Below are positions 8,310 to 17,319 of a DNA stretch of 64,000 nt, one piece after another (position 1 is the first letter of the stretch; each line of letters starts with the position of its first letter). The notes beneath the pieces were generated by a model. The model ran no database searches and had not been told where the DNA came from. It saw nothing but the letters and a program-made list of their open reading frames with translations. Source of the DNA: UBA3006 sp031401235. Lineage in GTDB: Bacteria > Actinomycetota > Acidimicrobiia > Acidimicrobiales > Ilumatobacteraceae. The translations under genes were made by a program, and so were the position numbers. The stretch covers positions 14,509 through 78,508 of the forward strand of contig JANNRJ010000029.1 in NCBI GenBank assembly GCA_031401235.1, read 5' to 3'.

Positions 8310-8759
8310 TTACAGCGTCGGTTCGACTACTTCGATGATTGGCTCAGCAATAACTTCAGCAACTGGTTCGACGACTGTTTCGACAGCTGGTTCGACGACT
8401 GGCTCGACGACTGGCTCGGTGATAGTTGCCACTGATTCGCCAAACACCGCGACCACTTCTGATGCGGCTTCGTCGAGAACTTCGATGTCCGTTTCGGCTT
8501 CCAATTCCTCGTACACGGCCATCGGCACGCTCTTGATTTTGTCAGCGGCGATCTCTTCAAAACTGATGGAAAGTGGCTTACGAGATGTCGAACTCACTTG
8601 TGGTGGCACCATGCTGCCAAGACCTTCACCCAATTGATTGAAATATGAATTGATTTCGCGGGCACGACGAGCCGATAAGGTAACAAGCGCAAATTTTGAT
8701 GCGGTTCGATCCATCAATGACTCGATTGGCGGGTTCATCATTGTGTCTTCACTTGCCAC
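8310..8759 (-). CDS. rpoZ: RNA polymerase omega subunit with a long acidic Val/Pro-rich tail
   Basis: Omega helps assemble RNA polymerase by binding beta'. Residues 8-70 hold the family core (MNPPIESLMDR, SKFALVTLSARRAREIN, then the RKPLSISFEEIAADKI strand-helix). After about residue 90 the protein continues for some 60 residues of Glu/Val/Pro-rich repeats of the EPVVEP type, absent from the usual 90-110 residue omega. The GTG start has a good Shine-Dalgarno (GAGGAG, 7 nt spacer). It sits in the standard gmk-rpoZ-coaBC order. The tail is probably disordered. Confidence 0.92.
   Translation of the reverse strand: MASEDTMMNPPIESLMDRTASKFALVTLSARRAREINSYFNQLGEGLGSMVPPQVSSTSRKPLSISFEEIAADKIKSVPMAVYEELEAETDIEVLDEAASEVVAVFGESVATITEPVVEPVVEPAVETVVEPVAEVIAEPIIEVVEPTL
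8337..8432 (-). repeat. Imperfect short tandem repeats encoding the rpoZ tail
   Basis: The plus strand reads repeated variants of ctggttcgacgact and ggctcgacgact in 12-15 bp units; on the coding strand they give EPVVEP-like units. Such in-frame repeats can expand or contract, so tail length may vary between strains. Confidence 0.7.
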
Positions 8760-8833
8760 GTGGGGTCTCCTCTATAAGCCGACCGTTAATTCTACCTTCT
8801 TTACCCTCCCGTCGTGGCTTGATTGCAAGGTTT

Positions 8834-9397
8834 TCAGCGTCCGCGACGCGCCCGTTCTTGATTGATCAGACTCAACATCTCGTCCACGGTTGAAGCCAGA
8901 TCATCGTTTACCAGTACATAGTCAGCAAGCGCCTTACCAACCGGCTCTTCGTCTTCAGCCTTACGCAGTCGTTGCGCAATGCGTTGTTCCGGATCACCAC
9001 GACCGACCAAACGTGTTTTTTGTTCCTCACGACTTGGCGGCAGTACAAACAACAGCAGCGCGTCTGAATGCAAACTCTTCACCTGACGAGCACCATCAAC
9101 TTCAATTTCCAGGACTATGTCACGATCATCCGGGGCTTGGGGTATGGGAGTCCCGTATAAATTTCCGAGAAATTCGGTCCATTCCAGAAAGCCGCCTTGG
9201 GCCACGCGCTCTTCGAACTGCGCCCGAGTGGCAAATACATACGCATCGTCGGCTTCACCGGGACGACGATGGCGAGTTGTCCACGATCGACTTAACCACA
9301 ACGTCGGGTCACGTTCGATAAGCGCATCGACAATCGTGCTCTTGCCCACTCCCCCTGGTCCCGAGACCACAACAACGAGCGATTTCGAATTTGTCAT
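8834..9397 (-). CDS. gmk: Guanylate kinase
   Basis: Phosphorylates GMP to GDP with ATP. 187 residues from the ATG at 9395-9397, which overlaps the mihF stop by 4 bp (ATGA); a frame running to 9457 lies inside mihF and was rejected. The P-loop GPGGVGKST is at 13-21, followed by the SRSWTTRHRRPGE GMP-binding segment and the lid with RLRKAEDEE. Essential nucleotide metabolism, here translationally coupled to the DNA-binding protein gene ahead of it. Confidence 0.96.
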   Translation of the reverse strand: MTNSKSLVVVVSGPGGVGKSTIVDALIERDPTLWLSRSWTTRHRRPGEADDAYVFATRAQFEERVAQGGFLEWTEFLGNLYGTPIPQAPDDRDIVLEIEVDGARQVKSLHSDALLLFVLPPSREEQKTRLVGRGDPEQRIAQRLRKAEDEEPVGKALADYVLVNDDLASTVDEMLSLINQERARRGR

Positions 9398-9711
9398 TGC
9401 CCAAATTTCGCGATCAACAAGGCTCGTTGATTCGGTTGAAGATCCACTACTCGACACTTTTCAGGGATACCAATTTCGCTCATCACTCGACGGGCTCTGA
9501 CCTTGCCGATCTCAGGAAGCGACTCCAACAACTTGACGACATAGAGGCGATTTACGGCTGCGTCTGGATTCGTCGTGCTCAATGCATCGGCAAGGAGGAG
9601 AGATCCGCTAGCTATATGGACTCGAACTTCTGCCATTTCATTTCGAATTGTGCGAGCGCGCTCGATCGTGGCCCTTCGTTCGTAGTTGGAAATCACTGCG
9701 GGCGGCGACAT
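9394..9711 (-). CDS. mihF: Actinobacterial integration host factor
   Basis: Small basic nucleoid-associated protein found in Actinobacteria, not homologous to HU/IHF. 105 residues. An N-terminal helix (YERRATIERARTIRNEMAEVR) precedes the helix-two-turn-helix with LLESLPEIGKVRARRVMSEIGI (about 65-86), the DNA-binding core. It occupies its classical position before gmk and is a good lineage marker. The ATG at 9711 follows a -10 candidate by 6 nt, so it probably heads a mihF-gmk-rpoZ-coaBC-metK-priA unit. Confidence 0.95.
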   Translation of the reverse strand: MSPPAVISNYERRATIERARTIRNEMAEVRVHIASGSLLLADALSTTNPDAAVNRLYVVKLLESLPEIGKVRARRVMSEIGIPEKCRVVDLQPNQRALLIAKFGQ

Positions 9712-9717
9712 TGAGAT

Positions 9718-9723
9718 ACTTTA
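9718..9723 (-). promoter_or_regulatory. Candidate -10 (TAAAGT), leaderless mihF promoter
   Basis: Minus-strand TAAAGT, 6 nt, then the mihF ATG. It lies in the 34 bp gap after pyrD. The pyr operon upstream may also read through, so this would be an internal promoter. Confidence 0.5.
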
Positions 9724-9745
9724 CCGCCTAGTTGATTTACTGGGC

Positions 9746-10696
9746 CTATCGACGCAATCCCCCACGATGTGCGACACCCACTATTTGTGACCATTCGCTA
9801 ATGCCATGCATCTCGGCCCAATTCACAAGTTCTCGAGCAATTCGCAATGCGGCACACGGCTCAACAAACGTCGCCGTACCAACTTGAATCGCAGATGCAC
9901 CGGCGCACATTAATTCCGCTGCATCTACACCGCTGGCCACGCCGCCCACTCCGATGATCGGCAGTAAAGGAAATGCTGCTGCGACGTCATAGATGGCGCG
10001 AACGGCAATCGGATGAATTGCTCGACCTGACAATCCACCGCCGCCACCACTGCCTAAGACTGGCAACCCAGTGTCACTGTCGAGTGCCATCCCCAGCACT
10101 GTGTTAATCAGGGTGACGGCCTCGGCACCAGCTTCGTGAGCGACTCCAGCAATCTCGACTAATCGATCCGTGTTTGGGCTTAGTTTGGCCCAGCGCGGCA
10201 CACCACATGCCGTCGTTGCTTTCATCACTTGCGAAGTGAGATGTTCATCATGGGCAAACATCACGTGTGTTCCCCTGGATTCGCTTCGAACATTTGGGCA
10301 CGACAAGTTCACTTCAACGGCGCTCAAAAATTTGGCCACAGGCGCCAATTGTTCGGCGGCCCGAGCGTAATCTTCAACATTGCGCCCCCAGATACTGGCG
10401 ATCACAGTTGCTCGGCACGAAATGAGTTGAGGCAGGTCGTTGGCAATCCAATCTTGGATTCCGGCACCTTGCAGTCCGACGGAATTCAACATTCCGAGGG
10501 GAAGCGGAAATAACCGCGGGGCTTTGTTACCGGGCCACTCAAATGCAGCCAGAGATTTAACCACTACACCACCCAATTGCGCCAGTGGCATGTACTCGTT
10601 AAGTTCGGCACCGTGACCCGATGTCCCTGATGCCGTAAGAATTGGGTTTTTCAAAGCAACTGATCCGACTACCGTTGGCCCAAATTTCGAAATCAT
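9746..10696 (-). CDS. pyrD: Dihydroorotate dehydrogenase, class 1 (1B-like)
   Basis: FMN enzyme that oxidises dihydroorotate to orotate in pyrimidine synthesis. 316 residues. The class 1 catalytic cysteine is Cys133 in NLSCPN, FMN-site Lys47 is in VVVKS, and the FMN phosphate loop is GVGGVASG with the downstream GASAIQVGTA. The N-terminal pattern (KNPILTASGTSGHG, GMLNSVGLQGAG) is closest to class 1B, which normally needs a PyrK iron-sulfur partner; none lies nearby. Start ATG overlaps the carB stop by 4 bp. Confidence 0.93.
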   Translation of the reverse strand: MISKFGPTVVGSVALKNPILTASGTSGHGAELNEYMPLAQLGGVVVKSLAAFEWPGNKAPRLFPLPLGMLNSVGLQGAGIQDWIANDLPQLISCRATVIASIWGRNVEDYARAAEQLAPVAKFLSAVEVNLSCPNVRSESRGTHVMFAHDEHLTSQVMKATTACGVPRWAKLSPNTDRLVEIAGVAHEAGAEAVTLINTVLGMALDSDTGLPVLGSGGGGGLSGRAIHPIAVRAIYDVAAAFPLLPIIGVGGVASGVDAAELMCAGASAIQVGTATFVEPCAALRIARELVNWAEMHGISEWSQIVGVAHRGGLRR

Positions 10697-13600
10697 CGCC
10701 CGTGATACTCCTGCAATGAACGAACTTCCAACGGATGCTCTTGGGCCTCGGCAAGTCCCTGCACTGCCGCAAGGGCGGCTTTGATTGTGGTCACCGAAGA
10801 CACCCGATAAATGTTGGCAGCCTTTCGAATTGCCTCACCATCGGTTCGGGTGCGGCGGCCACTTGGTGTATTGATGACGAATGTGATTTCGCCACGCTTG
10901 AGTAATTCAACGGCATCACTATTCAATTGGGTCGCCAAGTCAACTTCCGACTCTGAAACTTTGCCGACCACGCGATCCACCGGATACCCGAATTTTTGCA
11001 AATAATCTGCGGTTCCACTCGTGGCCACGATGCCGAGCCCGAGTTGGCGCAATCGTTTGGCAATCACAAGACTGCTGGATTTGTCACGATCGTTGAGCGT
11101 AAGAAACACCATCCCCGATGTTGGCAATTCCGTTCCAGCAGCGGTTTCGGCTTTGACAAACGCACGACCAAAGGTGCTGTCAATACCCATGACTTCACCG
11201 GTGGAACGCATTTCCGGACCCAAGGCCGTATCCACTTCAGGGAATCGATTAAACGGCAGGACAGCTTCCTTCACCGCCACATGACCGTGATTAATTGGGT
11301 TCTTAAGTAAACCTTCGGCTCGTAATTCCCCAAGAGTGGCTCCAAGCATTACCCGGCTTGCAATTTTGGCCAGTGGCACACCCGTGGCTTTGGCCACGAA
11401 TGGCACTGTGCGACTGGCTCGGGGATTTGCTTCCAAAACGTAGATAGTGCTTCCGGTAAGAGCAAATTGAACATTCAAAAGACCACGCACATCAAGTGCG
11501 TTTGCGATTGCTTTGGTGTATGACTCAATGGCTTCAATAGCCCAGGGTTCAAGAGTTTGTGGCGGTATCGCACATGCTGAATCACCAGAGTGAACTCCGG
11601 CTTCTTCAACGTGCTCCATGATGCCGCCGATGAGCACATCGCCGGTGGCATCGCGAATTGCATCCACATCAATCTCAGTGGCATCTTCAAGAAATCGATC
11701 CACCAACACCGGTCGGTGTGCCGACAAACCTCCTTCGCGTCCAAGAGTTCCGGCCACGGCCATTTCACCCATCGCTCGCACAAGATGCGAATCATCGTGC
11801 ACAATTTGCATCGCCCGGCCACCGAGAACATAACTTGGTCGAACCAACACCGGATAACCCACTCGGTGCGCCACGTTGAGCGCATCATCTACATTGAGAG
11901 CAGTTCCACCGGGCGGCTGAGTGATGCCAAGTTGATTACATAATGCACTCCACTTCTGGCGATCTTCGGCAACATCAATGGACTGGGCCGAAGTTCCGGC
12001 AATAAGAGACGCAGGCAATTCACCGGACAATTTGAGAGGAGTTTGTCCCCCAAGGGATACCACGACTCGAGGTGGTGCACCTCCAGCAATGGTTTCTGCC
12101 TCGATTACGTTCATCACGTCTTCCACGGTGAGTGGCTCGAAGTACAAACGATCAGACGTGTCGTAATCGGTGGACACAGTTTCTGGGTTGCAATTCACCA
12201 TCACAGTCTCATATCCAGCATCGCGCAAGGCGAAACTGGCATGTACACAGCAATAATCAAATTCGATCCCCTGACCAATTCGGTTCGGGCCGCTGCCAAG
12301 AATTATCACTCGCGGTTTGCTCGACGGACGAACTTCGCTTTCGTCTTCATACGTCGAGTAGTGATACGGCGTTTGAGCCTCAAACTCGGCACTGCATGTA
12401 TCCACTGTTTTGTAAGTCGGTATTACTCCAATATCGATTCGCGCATTTCGCACCAACTCTTCGGATACGTCCCAGAGATACGCCAATTGACCATCGGCAA
12501 ATCCGAGTCGTTTGGCGCGTCGCCAGTTGGCACGGGTCATTGCTTCGAATCCAATTGCTGCGAGCACAACTCGCTCCTCAATGATCATCTGCATTTGATC
12601 GATAAACCACGGGTCGATGCGTGATGCCAAATGAACGACATTCAGGTCAATTCCACGCCTCAGACACTCGCCCACCTGGAACAAACGTTCCGGAGTAGGA
12701 ATTGCAATTGCGGCAATTATTTCTTCATCCGAGAGAAGTGCCATCGGTTTCTCGGCTGGGTCGCAATTGAGACCAAGGCGACCGATTTCAAGAGAACGTA
12801 AAGCTTTTTGCAGACTCTCAGGGAAAGTTCGACCAATCGCCATCGCTTCTCCGACACTTTGCATTTGGGTCCCAAGCACTCCACTTGTTCCAGGAAATTT
12901 CTCAAATGCCCACCGCGGAACTTTGGTCACCACATAGTCGATCGTCGGCTCAAAACTTGCCGGTGTCATCTTCGTGATGTCGTTGGGGATCTCATCAAGG
13001 GTGTAGCCGACGGCCAATTTGGCCGCAATCTTGGCAATCGGAAAACCAGTCGCCTTGGAAGCCAAAGCCGAGGATCGCGATACTCGAGGGTTCATTTCGA
13101 TGATCACTTGCTCCCCGGTTTGCGGGTTCACCGCGAATTGCACATTCGATCCACCGGTTTCTACTCCGACCCGTCGAATACAAGCGAATGCTGCGTCGCG
13201 CATCCGTTGATATTCAAAATCCGACAAAGTGAGTGCCGGAGCAACAGTGATTGAATCCCCTGTATGGACGCCCATCGCATCAACATTTTCAATTGAGCAG
13301 ATAACGACACAATTGTCTGCGCGATCTCGCATCACTTCCAACTCAAACTCTTTCCAACCGACAATCGAGCGTTCGATAAGCACTTCGCTGATTGGACTGG
13401 CGGCCAAACCATTGGCAACAGCGGTCACGAATTGCGGCGCAGTTTCGGCGATTCCCGTACCGTGACCTCCGAGAATGTATGCCGGTCGAATGATCACCGG
13501 CAGACCAATGCTGGCAATGACTTCATTAGCTTCTTCAATGCTGTGGGCCACGCCACTGGGGGGAACCGCGAGACCAATTTCAATCATCGCCGCCTTAAAT

Positions 13601-13995
13601 TTTTCGCGGTCTTCGGCGGTGGCAATGGCGAGTGCATTGGCACCAATGAGTTCAGGCGTGCCGGGAACCCCAACGACTCCTCGGGCATAAAGCGCCATGG
13701 CCAAATTGAGTGCAGTTTGTCCACCAAGAGTTGGCAACACGGCATCCGGGCGCTCGCGCTCAATAATTGCTTGCAAGACATCTACGGTGAGCGGCTCGAT
13801 GTAGGTGCGGTCGGCAAAATCGGGATCGGTCATGATCGTCGCCGGATTGGAATTGGCAAGAATTACGCGGTACCCCTCGTCTCGCAAAACACGACATGCT
13901 TGAGTCCCCGAATAGTCAAACTCACAGGCTTGACCAATGACAATTGGTCCCGAACCGATGATCAGGATTGAGGTGAGATCACTGCGACGTGGCAT
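10693..13995 (-). CDS. carB: Carbamoyl-phosphate synthase large subunit
   Basis: Makes carbamoyl phosphate from bicarbonate, ammonia supplied by CarA, and two ATP; feeds pyrimidines and arginine. 1100 residues, full length, with two homologous halves each holding a preATP-grasp (GSGPIVIGQACEFDYSG near residue 13; GSGPNRIGQGIEFDYCC in the second half) and an ATP-grasp domain. The C-terminal methylglyoxal-synthase-like allosteric domain (about 960-1085, with ATSGTADYL) is intact, so nucleotide feedback is plausible. One-base overlap with carA. Confidence 0.98.
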   Translation of the reverse strand: MPRRSDLTSILIIGSGPIVIGQACEFDYSGTQACRVLRDEGYRVILANSNPATIMTDPDFADRTYIEPLTVDVLQAIIERERPDAVLPTLGGQTALNLAMALYARGVVGVPGTPELIGANALAIATAEDREKFKAAMIEIGLAVPPSGVAHSIEEANEVIASIGLPVIIRPAYILGGHGTGIAETAPQFVTAVANGLAASPISEVLIERSIVGWKEFELEVMRDRADNCVVICSIENVDAMGVHTGDSITVAPALTLSDFEYQRMRDAAFACIRRVGVETGGSNVQFAVNPQTGEQVIIEMNPRVSRSSALASKATGFPIAKIAAKLAVGYTLDEIPNDITKMTPASFEPTIDYVVTKVPRWAFEKFPGTSGVLGTQMQSVGEAMAIGRTFPESLQKALRSLEIGRLGLNCDPAEKPMALLSDEEIIAAIAIPTPERLFQVGECLRRGIDLNVVHLASRIDPWFIDQMQMIIEERVVLAAIGFEAMTRANWRRAKRLGFADGQLAYLWDVSEELVRNARIDIGVIPTYKTVDTCSAEFEAQTPYHYSTYEDESEVRPSSKPRVIILGSGPNRIGQGIEFDYCCVHASFALRDAGYETVMVNCNPETVSTDYDTSDRLYFEPLTVEDVMNVIEAETIAGGAPPRVVVSLGGQTPLKLSGELPASLIAGTSAQSIDVAEDRQKWSALCNQLGITQPPGGTALNVDDALNVAHRVGYPVLVRPSYVLGGRAMQIVHDDSHLVRAMGEMAVAGTLGREGGLSAHRPVLVDRFLEDATEIDVDAIRDATGDVLIGGIMEHVEEAGVHSGDSACAIPPQTLEPWAIEAIESYTKAIANALDVRGLLNVQFALTGSTIYVLEANPRASRTVPFVAKATGVPLAKIASRVMLGATLGELRAEGLLKNPINHGHVAVKEAVLPFNRFPEVDTALGPEMRSTGEVMGIDSTFGRAFVKAETAAGTELPTSGMVFLTLNDRDKSSSLVIAKRLRQLGLGIVATSGTADYLQKFGYPVDRVVGKVSESEVDLATQLNSDAVELLKRGEITFVINTPSGRRTRTDGEAIRKAANIYRVSSVTTIKAALAAVQGLAEAQEHPLEVRSLQEYHGR

Positions 13996-15077
13996 TAGGC
14001 AGATTCCATGAGATCACAAAATTCTTGAAACAGATATCGGCTGTCATGAGGTCCTGGGCCGGCTTCGGGGTGATACTGCACACTGAAACAACGAGCGTCG
14101 CGAACTCGCATTCCTTCGTTGGTGTGGTCGTTGAGGTTTGTATGCGTGATGTCAACCCGATCGCGCAATGACTCTGGATCGACACAAAAATTGTGGTTTT
14201 GACTGGTGATCTCAACAACACCTGTGCGCAGATTGCGCACCGGATGATTGGCACCATGATGCCCGAACGGCAACTTGAACGTCGTGCCACCAAGAGCCAG
14301 CGAAAGCAATTGATGTCCCAAGCAAATACCAAAGATAGGAACTCCAGCACCTAGTAGATGCCGCAAGGTTTCTGGTACACCAGTCACGTTTTGGGGATCA
14401 CCTGGACCATTGGACAGGAACACTCCGTGTGGCGACATTTTTAAGACTTGTTCGGCTGCCGTTGTGGCGGGCACCACTCGAACAGTTGCCATCTCGCCAA
14501 GGCAACGCAAGATGGTTTGTTTGATGCCGAAATCAAACGCCACGACATTGAATTGTCCGGTACCAAATTGATATTCCTCGGACGTCGTAACTTGAGCAAC
14601 AAGATTGACGCCCTCCGTTCCGACTTCCCGTTGTGCTGCCTTATGCAGATCTGACACCGATGCGGTGCCAAATGCCCCTGTCATCGATCCTGCTTGGCGC
14701 AAAATGCGAGTGAGTCGGCGGGTATCGATGCCGGCAATGCCGGCAACTTTTAGGACTTGCAAGTAGTGATCGAGGTCTTCTTCGCTGCGCCAATTGCTGC
14801 GCCGCCTCGCTAAATCACGAACAACAACCCCGCGAGCAAAGACTTGCTTGGATTCATTGTCGTAACCGGTGGTGCCGTAATTTCCGATGTGTGGGGTCGT
14901 AAACGAAATGATTTGACCGGCATACGAAGGATCAGAAAGTACTTCCTGATAGCCGGTGAACGTGGTATTGAAAACCACTTCACCGCTACATATTCCATTT
15001 GGTGGAATTGCACCGATTGCCTCGCCTTCAAAGATGCTGCCATCGCGCAGCACAAGTGCTGCTTCTCGAATGGTCAT
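13995..15077 (-). CDS. carA: Carbamoyl-phosphate synthase small (glutaminase) subunit
   Basis: Hydrolyses glutamine and channels ammonia to CarB. 360 residues. The N-terminal domain (1-150) starts with ALVLRDGSIFEG; the class I amidotransferase domain has the nucleophile Cys252 in FGICLGHQ and the His/Glu pair in YHPEAGPGP near residue 337. Stop and carB start share one base (TAATG); the ATG at 15077 overlaps the pyrC stop by 4 bp. Confidence 0.98.
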   Translation of the reverse strand: MTIREAALVLRDGSIFEGEAIGAIPPNGICSGEVVFNTTFTGYQEVLSDPSYAGQIISFTTPHIGNYGTTGYDNESKQVFARGVVVRDLARRRSNWRSEEDLDHYLQVLKVAGIAGIDTRRLTRILRQAGSMTGAFGTASVSDLHKAAQREVGTEGVNLVAQVTTSEEYQFGTGQFNVVAFDFGIKQTILRCLGEMATVRVVPATTAAEQVLKMSPHGVFLSNGPGDPQNVTGVPETLRHLLGAGVPIFGICLGHQLLSLALGGTTFKLPFGHHGANHPVRNLRTGVVEITSQNHNFCVDPESLRDRVDITHTNLNDHTNEGMRVRDARCFSVQYHPEAGPGPHDSRYLFQEFCDLMESA

Positions 15078-16366
15078 CGTTGCGCCTCTCCATCAATTAC
15101 GACTGGATCACCGCGAAATACGGTATGACGAACTTTGCCACGTAAGCGTCGACCAACAAAGGGAGTATTAATACTCTTGCTCGCTAAACGGCCCGGATCC
15201 ACTTGCCAATTTATCTCCGGATCGAAAATGCAAAGGTTTGCAGATGACCCGGGTGCAATTTCGCATCCGTGAGTTTTGGTAATTCCAGCTATGGCAGCCG
15301 GATTTCGAGACAGCAACGCCACGATCTGATGCAACTCCATATCCAATTCGGCAAGCACGACACCAAGAGCGGTTTCCAAACCCAACATGCCGGGAGGTGC
15401 TTGATCAAGAGGAAGTTCTTTATCTCGCCTGGCATGTGGAGCATGGTCTGTGGCAATGGCATCTATTGTTCCGTCGCGCAGTCCGTCCTTCAACGCACGA
15501 ATGTCGTGCATCGAGCGAAGCGGTGGGTTCACTTTGAACACCGGGTCAAACCCGATCAGCATTTCTTCGGTAAGCGAAAGATGATGCGGAGTGACTTCGG
15601 CAGTTACCGGAAGCCCATCGGCCTTGGCTAGACGAACAAGTTGCACTGATCGTGCCGTGGAGAGATGCAAGAAATGCACTTTGGCGCCGGTCAACCTGAC
15701 CAATTCGATGTCGCGACTCACCATTAATTCTTCGGCGAGTGCAGGCCAGCCGGGAACTCCCATGTCGGATGAACTGCAACACTCGTTCATCGCCGCGCCA
15801 ACGGTGAGCGACGTCACCTCACAGTGTTGAGCCATGGTGACACCAAGACCTCTGGAGTATTCCATTGCTCGACGCATCAAAACTGGGTCTTGCACTCCGT
15901 TGCCATCATCTGTGAACAGCCGGACTCCGGCTTTGGCCAGTTCAGCCATCGGCGACAAAGCAGTGCCCAATCGACCAATCGTGATACATCCACTCGGTAC
16001 AACGTCGACTAAGCCCGCACGACGACCTTGTTCGCGCACAAATTCGACTACCGCGACCGAGTCCTGTGCCGGGTCGGTATTGGGCATCGCCACCAAAGCG
16101 GTGTATCCACCCAACGCGCCGGCGCGACTTCCGGTTTCAATCGTCTCGGTATCTTCGCGACCTGGCTCGCGCAAGTGTGTGTGCAAATCGACGAATCCCG
16201 AGCACACGACACAACCTGACGCATCGAGCATGTCATCGCCCCTGAGATCGGGGCCGACTTCGGTAATCACTCCGTTGACAATTGCAACGTCGGCAGCGCG
16301 CTGTGACGAGCCACTGATGATCATTCCGCCCTTGATGACCAGCGTTCGCGTGTTTGGTTTCGACAT
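15074..16366 (-). CDS. pyrC: Dihydroorotase
   Basis: Zinc amidohydrolase that cyclises carbamoyl aspartate to dihydroorotate. 430 residues, class I. The metal motif DLHTHLREPG has His62 and His64; further ligands are expected in AQHCE and FLHLS, and the catalytic Asp is in IATDHAPH. The LFTDDG segment holds Asp where class I enzymes often lack the bridging lysine. Overlaps carA by 4 bp and pyrB by 1 bp. Confidence 0.97.
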   Translation of the reverse strand: MSKPNTRTLVIKGGMIISGSSQRAADVAIVNGVITEVGPDLRGDDMLDASGCVVCSGFVDLHTHLREPGREDTETIETGSRAGALGGYTALVAMPNTDPAQDSVAVVEFVREQGRRAGLVDVVPSGCITIGRLGTALSPMAELAKAGVRLFTDDGNGVQDPVLMRRAMEYSRGLGVTMAQHCEVTSLTVGAAMNECCSSSDMGVPGWPALAEELMVSRDIELVRLTGAKVHFLHLSTARSVQLVRLAKADGLPVTAEVTPHHLSLTEEMLIGFDPVFKVNPPLRSMHDIRALKDGLRDGTIDAIATDHAPHARRDKELPLDQAPPGMLGLETALGVVLAELDMELHQIVALLSRNPAAIAGITKTHGCEIAPGSSANLCIFDPEINWQVDPGRLASKSINTPFVGRRLRGKVRHTVFRGDPVVIDGEAQR

Positions 16367-17319
16367 CAGGAAACCTCGCTCGCCAGACTCGACTGCGTCG
16401 GCGCCTGTTCACCGGCCAGCAAATCGAACAACACCGCCATACGAACCGCTACACCATTGGCAACTTGGCGATGGATGAGTGAGTTTGTGAGATCCTGAGG
16501 ATCAATTTGCATTTCAACTCCCCGATTCATTGGTCCGGGATGCATCACCACCGAATTTGGCGACAAACACTTAACTCGGGCATGAGTTAATCCGTATTGC
16601 TCACCGTATTCGCGCAATGTGGGCACATGTCCTTGAGACATTCGCTCACTTTGCAGACGCAACATGTACAACACATCGGTGGCTTCAATAACATCATCGA
16701 GGCGATAATTCACGGTTACCGGCCAGTGCTCGATGTCGTGGGGTAACAATGTTTTAGGGGCTACAAGTGTGATGTCAGCACCAAGCATTGAAAATGCTTC
16801 AATATTGCTCCGAGCAACACGTGAGTGCTTGATGTCGCCAACGATCGTGAGCCTCAGTCCATCAAAACGATTCCGGCCAAATGCCTCGCGCACCGTATAA
16901 CAATCCACCAACGCTTGGGTCGGATGCTGATGTGCGCCATCACCAGCATTGACAATCGAAGCAGACGTCCATGCACTCATCTGCCATGGGACACCAGCCG
17001 ACTTGTGGCGTACGACAAATGCGTCAACGCCCATGTCGCTGATTGTCTCCACCGTGTCACGAAGGCTCTCACCCTTGTTCAGACTTGAAGTCGACACGCT
17101 GAAGGTAAGAGTGTCGGCTGATAGCCGCCTGGCCGCAGTTTCAAAACTCAATCGAGTACGGGTCGAATCTTCTAAAAACAAACTCACTACCGTTCGGCCC
17201 CGCAAAGCGGGGACTTTTGGAACAGGACGCGTGTTGATCTCGGCCATGTGTTTAGTGAGTTTCAAAATTCTCTCCAGACCTTCTGGGCCCAGCTCTTGGA
17301 TACTCCGCAGGTGCTTCAT
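16366..17319 (-). CDS. pyrB: Aspartate carbamoyltransferase catalytic subunit
   Basis: Condenses carbamoyl phosphate with aspartate, the committed pyrimidine step. 317 residues. The carbamoyl-phosphate motif STRTR is at 52-56, HPTQAL and the MHPGPMNRG loop are present. No pyrI regulatory-chain gene is nearby, as usual in Gram-positive bacteria, where control falls to PyrR. The start ATG overlaps the pyrR stop by 4 bp. Confidence 0.98.
   Translation of the reverse strand: MKHLRSIQELGPEGLERILKLTKHMAEINTRPVPKVPALRGRTVVSLFLEDSTRTRLSFETAARRLSADTLTFSVSTSSLNKGESLRDTVETISDMGVDAFVVRHKSAGVPWQMSAWTSASIVNAGDGAHQHPTQALVDCYTVREAFGRNRFDGLRLTIVGDIKHSRVARSNIEAFSMLGADITLVAPKTLLPHDIEHWPVTVNYRLDDVIEATDVLYMLRLQSERMSQGHVPTLREYGEQYGLTHARVKCLSPNSVVMHPGPMNRGVEMQIDPQDLTNSLIHRQVANGVAVRMAVLFDLLAGEQAPTQSSLASEVS

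Noticed and set aside
8179..8637. Plus-strand frame rich in Ser/Thr repeats opposite rpoZ and coaBC
   Set aside because: The repeats are the complement of the rpoZ tail repeats; rpoZ has the conserved core and a ribosome-binding site.
12043..12624. 193-codon plus-strand frame within carB
   Set aside because: Antisense to a well-conserved ATP-grasp enzyme, no recognisable motif and no ribosome-binding site; a shadow of the real gene.
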